A stretch of 64,000 bases of DNA from Termitidicoccus mucosus. Its GTDB lineage: Bacteria; Verrucomicrobiota; Verrucomicrobiia; Opitutales; Opitutaceae. How positions within the stretch are numbered: the stretch's first letter is position 1; every line of letters starts with the position of its first letter. The notes below the pieces were generated by a model, which did not search any database, was not told the origin of the DNA, and was given only the letters and a program-made list of their open reading frames with translations. Of the stretch, positions 40,673 to 47,597 are shown in pieces. The stretch is from the NCBI RefSeq assembly GCF_038725785.1, contig NZ_CP109796.1:4650001-4714000 (forward strand). The letters run 5' to 3'. Both the position numbers and the translations under genes were made by a program.

Positions 40673-41869
40673 GATAGATGGTGCGGTTTGTTTTATACTT
40701 CCCAGCTTGGCGCGCAGATAGGGCGCGGTGGGGGAGTTTTTCACCTGCAACAGGCCTGGGAGCGGCCCTTGGTAGAGCAGTTCGCCGCCCGCCGGGCCGC
40801 CGTCGGGACCGAGTTCGATGATGTAGTCGGCCTCGGCGAGGAGATCGAGGTGGTGTTCGATCACGACGACGGTGTGGCCTTGGTCGACGAGCGAGTGCAG
40901 CACGTGGATGAGCTTTTCGCAGTCGCTCAGGTGCAGGCCGATGGTGGGTTCCTCGAGGAGATAGAGGTTTCTGGGAAGTTCCCCGCGCGAGCGTTCCTTG
41001 ACGGTCGCAAGGCCCTGCGAGAGTTCGGTGACGAGCTTCAGGCGCTGGGCCTCGCCGCCGCTGAGGGTGGGCGAGGACTGGCCGAGCGTGAGATAGCCGA
41101 GACCGCAATCGACCATGAGGCGGCAGGTTTGCGAGAGATGATTGTGAAAGTCGAAAAAGGCGGCGGCCTCCTCAAAGGTGAGCTGGAGCACCTGGCCGAT
41201 GTTTTTGCCCTTCCAGGTGATGTCGGAAAGCTCGGGCGCGTAGCGAGTGCCGCGGCAGTCGTCGCAGGGCAGGTAGGTGTCGGGCATGAAGGCCATTTCG
41301 AGTTTGATGCGGCCCGCGCCCGCGCAGGCCTCGCAGCGCCCGCCGGCGGTGTTGAAGGAATAGCGGGAGGCCGTGTAGCCGCGGATTTTCGACTCGGGCA
41401 GGCTGGCGAAAAACTGGCGGATCTGGTCGAAGATGCCGAGATAGGTGGCCGGCGTGGAGCGCGGGGTTTTGCCGATGGGCGACTGGTCCACCTCGATGAC
41501 GGAGCGAAACACGTGGCCGTTGAGCAGGAGATCGAAGGGCGGGGGAGGGGAGGGCGGTTTGGCGCCCCGGCGCGCCGCCACCGTCTTTCTTGTTACTTGA
41601 TCCTTGTCCCTTGTTATTTCTGGCTCCGCCAGCGACTCGTCCGCGAAGCCGGTGGCCTTGACAAAGGCGGGGCCGGCGAGTTTTGGCGCGCCGGTCTTGA
41701 TGGCGTGCGACACGGCGGGATGCAGGAGGTCGCGGAAAAGCGTCGATTTTCCCGCGCCGCTGGGGCCCGCGACCATGATGAGGCGGCCGAGCGGGAGATG
41801 CAGGTCGAAGCCGCGCAGGTTGCGCAGACGGGCGCCGGTGAGCGTGAGCCATTCGGGTGCGGATGCCAT
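40634..41869 (-). CDS. Half-length UvrA-like ABC protein
   Basis: 411 residues from the ATG at 41869 (a TTG 36 bp upstream extends the frame without family similarity). It corresponds only to the C-terminal half of UvrA, which is normally ~940 residues with two ATPase modules. Present are Walker A G-P-S-G-A-G-K-S-T, the zinc-finger set C-E-A-C-x4 ... C-D-D-C-R-G-T-R-Y, the signature L-S-G-G-E-A-Q-R-L, and Walker B L-Y-L-L-E-E-P. All catalytic motifs of one module are intact, so it may work as a homodimer. The UvrB-binding half is absent and there is no room for it upstream. A hydrophilic insert (R-D-K-D-Q-V-T-R-K-T) sits in the variable loop after Walker A, and the tail comes from a repeat element. 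Confidence 0.88.
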   Translation of the reverse strand: MASAPEWLTLTGARLRNLRGFDLHLPLGRLIMVAGPSGAGKSTLFRDLLHPAVSHAIKTGAPKLAGPAFVKATGFADESLAEPEITRDKDQVTRKTVAARRGAKPPSPPPPFDLLLNGHVFRSVIEVDQSPIGKTPRSTPATYLGIFDQIRQFFASLPESKIRGYTASRYSFNTAGGRCEACAGAGRIKLEMAFMPDTYLPCDDCRGTRYAPELSDITWKGKNIGQVLQLTFEEAAAFFDFHNHLSQTCRLMVDCGLGYLTLGQSSPTLSGGEAQRLKLVTELSQGLATVKERSRGELPRNLYLLEEPTIGLHLSDCEKLIHVLHSLVDQGHTVVVIEHHLDLLAEADYIIELGPDGGPAGGELLYQGPLPGLLQVKNSPTAPYLRAKLGSIKQTAPSILNRKKQRAPRKP

Positions 41870-42006
41870 GAGGAGCGAAAAAAGCGGATCGCCCCGCAAC
41901 CGCAATCATGGAGACACCGGGAAACGCCTGCCCGCGGGCGCCGCGAACGTGCCACCGGCGCAAGCCTGCCTTGTAAAATGAGTTGCGAGACCGGAGCAGG
42001 CCGCGC

Positions 42007-42945
42007 ATGATGCGCGGCATGTTTTTTATCGTGGGAAGCGACGGATTGGAATACGGACCGGCGGACGCCCGGACCGTGCGGTCATGGATGGCGGAGGGCC
42101 GCGCGACGCCCCGCACACGGGCGCGGCGCGTGAACGAGCAGGAGTGGAAGACGCTCGGAGATTTCCCGGAGTTGGCCCCGGCCGCCATGCCGCCGTCGCT
42201 GCCCGCCGCTGTTCCGGCGCGGCCGGCCGGGCCGCAGCCGGCGGCGGTGGAAATCGATGCCGACGCGTATGCCGCCGATTTGATCGCGAGGGCCGCGCCG
42301 CTCAATATCACAAGCTGCCTTTCGCGCTCGTGGGCGTTTTACAAGTCGGATTTCTGGCCGATTCTCGGGGTCACCCTGGCGGCGATGTTGCTGATGGGCG
42401 CGGTGCCGCTGGGCGCGCTTTTCCTCACGGGCCTCTTCATGGGCGGGCTGTATTATTATTATCTGGGCAAAATGCGCGGACAGCAGCGTCAGATCGGGGA
42501 TATTTTTATCGGTTTTTCCCGGATGACGAAACCGTTGTTTTTTGCCGGGTTGATCATGTGTGGCATCAGCTTCGCCATCATAATCCCGGGCTATGGCGCG
42601 CTGCTGGCCGGCGCGCTGGCGGAATCGATGCCGGTGGCCATTGCCGGCGGGGCGCTGTTATTGGCCGGCATGCTGGCCACGATGTATCTTTCGCTCGTTT
42701 GGGCTTTTGCGTTCCCTCTGATCCTGGATAAAAACCTGGGTCACCGGGATGCGATGAAGGTGAGCAGGAAAGTGGTGTCCGCGCAGTTCTGGCGTCTGCT
42801 GGGGCTGTCGTTTCTTTGCATGCTGCTTTACATGGTAGGGATGCTGGCCCTGATTGTCGGCGCGTATTTTGTGCTGCCGCTGCTGGTGGGGGCGTTTGCC
42901 CATGCCTACGAGGATTTGTGCAATCCGCCGGAAAGCCGCGCATAG
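42007..42945 (+). CDS. GYF-domain membrane protein
   Basis: 312 residues from the first of three close ATG codons (42007, 42010, 42019). Residues 5-55 are a GYF_2-type domain (F-F-I-V-G-S-D-G-L-E-Y-G-P, then W-M-A-E-G-R-A-T), which usually binds proline-rich peptides. A Pro/Ala-rich linker follows. From about residue 100 there are five or six hydrophobic segments typical of a DUF-type integral membrane protein with an F-P-L-I-L-D-K-N-L cytoplasmic loop. It is divergent from the half-UvrA gene. Function is unknown; GYF-membrane proteins of this kind are common in Verrucomicrobia and Planctomycetes. Confidence 0.75.
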   Translation: MMRGMFFIVGSDGLEYGPADARTVRSWMAEGRATPRTRARRVNEQEWKTLGDFPELAPAAMPPSLPAAVPARPAGPQPAAVEIDADAYAADLIARAAPLNITSCLSRSWAFYKSDFWPILGVTLAAMLLMGAVPLGALFLTGLFMGGLYYYYLGKMRGQQRQIGDIFIGFSRMTKPLFFAGLIMCGISFAIIIPGYGALLAGALAESMPVAIAGGALLLAGMLATMYLSLVWAFAFPLILDKNLGHRDAMKVSRKVVSAQFWRLLGLSFLCMLLYMVGMLALIVGAYFVLPLLVGAFAHAYEDLCNPPESRA

Positions 42946-43093
42946 TTGTGCAGCCGGTCCGCGGGGCGGGCCGAAAATTTGTTGACAGTGATTGTGTCGT
43001 CGCCGCCGAAAATGATATGCGCCCGCAGCCTGTGGGCTGTCGGCGGGGATATGGCTGGCTGTTTGGCATGATCACATATTAACGCGGCAGCGC

Positions 43094-43225
43094 GCGTAGC
43101 GCAGGCATCCTGCCTGCCGTCAAAACCAAAGGCGCGCAGCGCCGCTGATTCTCTTTCCAGAAAAAGAAGGCCGCACTTTGCTCGATAAAAATATTCGACG
43201 GCAGGCAAGGATGCCTGAGCTACGC
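43094..43225. repeat. 130-nt palindromic element, family A copy 2
   Basis: The same arms as at 7784-7916 with two differences (left 43094-43121, right 43198-43225). The interior is in the opposite orientation relative to copies 1 and 3 (GGCGCGCAGCGCCGCTGA first, GGCCGCACTTTGC later). It is intergenic. Confidence 0.9.
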
Positions 43226-43385
43226 GCTGCACCCAAGCCAATGATTTTTGAAAAAAGCCCGACGCGGCAGGCATGACAGAATATTTACGAAACGGACGAT
43301 TATAAGGGCTCAGTGAATCTTACTGTAATAATTCAACAGACTAGAACGCGGCAAAACATGGAGCTAGGCAGTTGTCATCAAACGG

Positions 43386-43414
43386 CGCAGACCGCCTAAA
43401 AAAGTCTGCGTTTT
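43386..43414 (+). terminator. Attenuator-like hairpin in the TonB receptor leader
   Basis: The 7-bp stem CGCAGAC/GTCTGCG (43386-43392, 43404-43410) is followed at once by TTTT. It lies 44 bp upstream of the receptor start, inside the likely leader, so it could end transcripts early or cap upstream transcription. The stem is short and no alternative antiterminator was identified. Confidence 0.45.
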
Positions 43415-43457
43415 CCCATCCCCTCACCCTAACCGCAACACCCTACCTACCTACACT

Positions 43458-46400
43458 ATGAACTCCAAGCGCAAGCATCATGCTCTCGTTCGGATGATCG
43501 GCGGCGCGTCCTTCGTCGCCCTCGCGGCATCATCCGTGTTAGCCCAGGCCGTCAGGAATGACGATGCCGATCCCGGCACGGCGGCACCCCCGCCGCCCGT
43601 AGTCACCACTCCCGCCCTTCCCACAAGCGACGAAGTGATCATGCTTTCACCTTTCGAGGTGGATGCCACCAGAGAAAAAGGCTACTTCGCCGAAAACACG
43701 CTCGCGGGCAGCCGCATGAGGACCAACATCTCGGATTTGGGCGCGGCTATTTCGGTCGTCACCAAGCAGCAGATGGAGGACACGGCATCGCTGGATGTGA
43801 ATGACCTCTTCCGCTATGAACTCGGCACGGAGGGTTCTTCTACTTACACGCCGGAGGCGTTGACCTCCCGTGGCAACGGTGTGGCTGATGCGATTGCCGG
43901 TATAAATAATGGCGGCAATACGACCGCCAGCACAAACACCACCGCCAACCGCGTTCGAGGGCTTGGCTCCCCCAGTTTTTCGCTAAATTACTACTCGACG
44001 ATCTCTCAAATACCGTTCGATTCCTACAACGCAGCGTCGTTTGAAATCAGCCGTGGCCCTAACTCCATGCTCTTCGGCATGGGAAGTCCGGCGGGCATTG
44101 TCAACCAAAGCACCGCCCAAGCCCTGATAAACAAAAATACTGGACAGGTGCAGGTTCGCGTTGATGACCGCGGCTCGGCACGCGCCAGCTTTTCTTTCAA
44201 TAAAAACCTGATCGACGACAAACTCGCTATCTATGGTGCGTTTTTGTATAACGACCAACAGTTCGAGCGAAAGCCCTCCTACGATATTACGCGCCGCCAA
44301 TATGGCGCCATCACTTACAAGCCTTTTAAAAAAACCAAGATCACTGCCAGCATTGAAGGCTATGACAATGACAATCGCCGCCCCAACTCGGTCACCCCTG
44401 TTGACGGTGTAACCGAGTGGCTCAAGGCTGGTCGCCCCGTGTATGATTCGAAGACTCATAAAGTCACCAAGCTGGATACAGGAGAGGTGGTTTCCATGGT
44501 TGTGGGCAGCGAGAATTCATACATGGCGAATGATCTCAGAAATTTCATAGCAACACTTCCCGGCTATGACGCGAACCTCTGGAATCCCGCCCAAACCCAA
44601 TACAATGGCATCAGCATTTTCGGCACGGGCGCCATCACCAATGTGAATTCAATCCTTTTTGTTCAGGGATTGGGCTTCCAAAGCTCCGGGCGGACGATGA
44701 TGAAGGTTGCCGACGGAGGTTTGCAGCGTTGGTTCCATCCCACGCAGGGAAATAATCCCCGGCTTCGGTATGATATAGTACCAAATGGAAGCACCGGTTA
44801 TAATACTGCCACGACTGTAAACACATTAAGCACAGTCGCCGGGGACCCCAATTATGTTTGGGGTAATCCGACGTGGACGGACGTTTATGACACGTATGAG
44901 ACAAGGTCCGATCTCAATTCCATGACGGTTGTCCCGCCCGACCCGAATTATCTCACCAAGCGCTACCCCGGCGTGACGGACAAATCCGTTTATGACTGGG
45001 AGCATGTCAATATCCTTAACATGCATGTCGGCTGGCAGCGGAACACTAATTACAATATTGAGCTTGAGCAGGAAATACTCCCCAACCTGCTGACTTTCAG
45101 CGCTGGCTGGTTTCGTCAGGATTTTGACTCCATGCAATTGTATAATGTGGGATCGCTGGACGGTGCCACTCTCTATGTGGACACCAACATATATGATTCG
45201 GAGGGCAACCCAAATCCATTCTATGGAAGACCTTATGTGCGGGGCACCGATGACCCTGACCGTATTGAGGATTCCCAGGCGGTTGACCAGTATCGCGCAA
45301 TGCTCGCATTCACGCCCGACTTTACCAAAAACAAGGGCTGGACCAAATGGCTCGGGCATCACCAGATCCTCGGCTTGGCATCCTATATGGATTACGAGAG
45401 AACCACCATTCGCAGACGCCTGCAATTTGTTGACGGCGATCAAATGATCAAAACCCGCTACATGGCCAGTCCCGACGTGCCGGGATGGAGACTGGAGGGC
45501 AATCAGAGCTATGCTCTTTTTTATCTTTCCGACGATGGATACAGCGTCAACCAATCCTCGGGGCCCTTTTATCCATCCGGCAACGACCCAATCAGTGGAC
45601 AGGTCACGGTCTATGATTACAACGCCAGTCAGTACAGAAATCTGGATGCGACTATGATTTGGAATCCACACTACGCCGGCACTGGAAAATCAGCGCGCAA
45701 GCTCACCTCTTACAGCGCGGGATGGACAGCCTATTTATGGGAGGACAGAATCATTGCCACCGCTGGTATTCGCCGTGACATCAACCGCACTCATAGTACC
45801 CGCGATGCCAACGCCAGACCCGCGGGGTTGACAGCCAAAGAAGCCATTGAGTGGGACATGAAGTATTGGGTGGATGGTGTGTATCAACTGGATGAGGTGT
45901 TCAAGCTCTGGAATGACTGGGCTAGGGTGAGTGGAACAACCAATACTGTCGGGGCGGTTGTAAAGCCTTTCCTGCATTGGGAACCCATTGCCAAACGTTC
46001 CGGTGACAATCTCTTCTGGGAATTTGTAGAAAATCTCGGGTTCAGTTACAACAAGTCGGATAATTTTGACGCACCTACGACTTCCTATGTCGATTTCTTC
46101 GGCAGCAAGCTTGGGAAACCCCAAGGCGAAGGAAAGGATTATGGCATCCAGTTCTCGCTCTTCAAAAATAAGCTTTTTGCCCGTCTCAACTGGTTCGAGT
46201 CCACCAATGAGAACTCGCCTGCGGCTTCCGGTTCAAACAACGCAATCCAAAGGCTCTGGTGGCATGTTGACACCACCGCTTTCCGCGGCTGGCTGGAACA
46301 CATTTGGATGCTCAACCAAGGTGGCAATCCCTCGCTTCCCGATTGGAGGTTACAGTTTACTAATGACTCCGATGCGATGCGTGAGATGCAGCAGTGGGTG

Positions 46401-47291
46401 GGGGAAAAATGGGGTCTTAACAATGATTATAATTATTATGATCATTTGGGCGGCACTCTGGGTTCAACCAAATCGACAAAGGCAAAGGGTGTTGAATTAG
46501 CCATTAGTTATAATCCATTGCCAAACTGGACCATCAAGGTGACCGGCGCCAAGGTCGAAACTAAAAACAACAATGTTCTCAAGGAGGTTGACGCATGGAT
46601 TGCTATGCGCGAGCCGGTATGGCAAAATGCCAAGGCAGAGGACTATTTGAATGCCGTGGGAACGGCCACATTGCAATCGCTTGGCGGCATCGATAATTAT
46701 ACGTTGTATAATACTGAAAGGAAAGGCAACATTGTGGACTTCTGGCATAGCACCAATTACGAGGTCGCTTCCGGGGCAACCTCAACTCCCGTGAACTCGA
46801 CTGCTCAAGATGGATCGACAACGGTGGAAGGTTACTGGAATGCCTTGTATTATCCCTATTATGCCCTTGAGCGTGATCTTCAGGGCCAGCAGGTCGCGGG
46901 GCAGCGCAAGTATAACTTCAGCGTGCTTACCAATTACATGTTTGACCGTGGTGCGTTGAAGGGCTGGTCAGTCGGCGGTGCGCAACGCTATGCGAGCAAA
47001 GCCATAATTGGTTATCGTGGCAAGGCATCGGGAGCAAACGGGACGCTTCTGGACATATCAGATGTCAGTGACCCCATCTATGATGATGCAATGTGGTACA
47101 CCGATCTCTGGATCGCCTACACCCGTAAGATCTTCAACGACAAGGTGCGCATGAAGATACAACTCAACGTGGCGGATGTCTTCCAAGATGGTGAGCTGAA
47201 GCCCATCCGTGTGGCTTTCGATGGCAAGCCCTATGCCTACCGTATTGTGGATTCCCGCCAGTTCATCCTGACGGCTACGTTTGATTTCTGA
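43458..47291 (+). CDS. Large TonB-dependent receptor, AT-richer than neighbours
   Basis: 1,277 residues. The signal peptide ends A-A-S-S-V-L-A-Q, followed by V-I-M-L-S-P-F-E-V-D-A-T-R-E-K-G-Y, the motif shared with the receptor at 28005. The plug covers roughly residues 75-245 (V-R-G-L-G-S-P-S-F, then F-E-I-S-R-G-P-N-S-M-L-F-G) and a long barrel ends in F-I-L-T-A-T-F-D-F with the terminal Phe typical of outer-membrane proteins. At about 1,280 residues it is longer than a usual receptor because of large extracellular loops. Its base composition and codon choice are visibly more AT-rich than the flanking genes, which hints at different ancestry. A strong terminator follows. No enzymes accompany it, so the substrate is unknown. 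Confidence 0.93.
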   Translation: MNSKRKHHALVRMIGGASFVALAASSVLAQAVRNDDADPGTAAPPPPVVTTPALPTSDEVIMLSPFEVDATREKGYFAENTLAGSRMRTNISDLGAAISVVTKQQMEDTASLDVNDLFRYELGTEGSSTYTPEALTSRGNGVADAIAGINNGGNTTASTNTTANRVRGLGSPSFSLNYYSTISQIPFDSYNAASFEISRGPNSMLFGMGSPAGIVNQSTAQALINKNTGQVQVRVDDRGSARASFSFNKNLIDDKLAIYGAFLYNDQQFERKPSYDITRRQYGAITYKPFKKTKITASIEGYDNDNRRPNSVTPVDGVTEWLKAGRPVYDSKTHKVTKLDTGEVVSMVVGSENSYMANDLRNFIATLPGYDANLWNPAQTQYNGISIFGTGAITNVNSILFVQGLGFQSSGRTMMKVADGGLQRWFHPTQGNNPRLRYDIVPNGSTGYNTATTVNTLSTVAGDPNYVWGNPTWTDVYDTYETRSDLNSMTVVPPDPNYLTKRYPGVTDKSVYDWEHVNILNMHVGWQRNTNYNIELEQEILPNLLTFSAGWFRQDFDSMQLYNVGSLDGATLYVDTNIYDSEGNPNPFYGRPYVRGTDDPDRIEDSQAVDQYRAMLAFTPDFTKNKGWTKWLGHHQILGLASYMDYERTTIRRRLQFVDGDQMIKTRYMASPDVPGWRLEGNQSYALFYLSDDGYSVNQSSGPFYPSGNDPISGQVTVYDYNASQYRNLDATMIWNPHYAGTGKSARKLTSYSAGWTAYLWEDRIIATAGIRRDINRTHSTRDANARPAGLTAKEAIEWDMKYWVDGVYQLDEVFKLWNDWARVSGTTNTVGAVVKPFLHWEPIAKRSGDNLFWEFVENLGFSYNKSDNFDAPTTSYVDFFGSKLGKPQGEGKDYGIQFSLFKNKLFARLNWFESTNENSPAASGSNNAIQRLWWHVDTTAFRGWLEHIWMLNQGGNPSLPDWRLQFTNDSDAMREMQQWVGEKWGLNNDYNYYDHLGGTLGSTKSTKAKGVELAISYNPLPNWTIKVTGAKVETKNNNVLKEVDAWIAMREPVWQNAKAEDYLNAVGTATLQSLGGIDNYTLYNTERKGNIVDFWHSTNYEVASGATSTPVNSTAQDGSTTVEGYWNALYYPYYALERDLQGQQVAGQRKYNFSVLTNYMFDRGALKGWSVGGAQRYASKAIIGYRGKASGANGTLLDISDVSDPIYDDAMWYTDLWIAYTRKIFNDKVRMKIQLNVADVFQDGELKPIRVAFDGKPYAYRIVDSRQFILTATFDF

Positions 47292-47334
47292 TTCTGTTAC
47301 GTGAGGTTATTGTCAGATCAGGGGTTATCAAGCA

Positions 47335-47364
47335 AAGCCCCCTCCATCGGGAGGGGGCTTTTTG
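47335..47364 (+). terminator. Intrinsic terminator after the TonB receptor
   Basis: A 12-bp GC-rich stem (AAAGCCCCCTCC against GGGAGGGGGCTTT) with a 3-nt loop is followed by a T run. It starts 44 bp after the receptor stop. Confidence 0.92.
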
Positions 47365-47470
47365 TCGGATTGCATTGCCAGCCGGCATCGCAAACATTGG
47401 GGGAGAGCTATCCTACCAGCGTGACTTTGCATTTATACCATCTCCGAACCCTTTATAGACTCATCAAGGC

Positions 47471-47520
47471 AGGGCGAAACCTCCGGCCGAGCCGCGGCTC
47501 GGCGAGGACGCCTCGCCCTA
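47471..47520. repeat. GC-rich palindrome of the AGGGCGA/TCGCCCT type
   Basis: An interrupted palindrome centred on GAGCCGCGGCTC, with imperfect outer arms AGGGCGAAACCTCC and GGACGCCTCGCCCT. It stands between the terminator and the start of the membrane-TPR gene. The rest of the 306-bp gap shows no gene. Confidence 0.75.
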
Positions 47521-47597
47521 CCAAATATAAATTTCGTTCGGAATTGATATTGGTCTAAAATCAAAGGGACTCTTGGTCTTATTTCCAAAAGGACGAC

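Larger units (their letters stand above)
42946..43457. other. 512-bp gap: repeat element plus leader of the second TonB receptor
   Basis: No gene is visible. The left 150 bp are featureless; 43094-43225 is the second family A palindrome. The right part is AT-richer and contains the transcript leader of the receptor, with a hairpin and T-run at 43386-43414. Confidence 0.6.

Noticed and set aside
40343-40680. CRISPR array
   Set aside because: The repeats are different palindromes with variable spacing, no regular repeat-spacer pattern, and no cas genes anywhere in the window.
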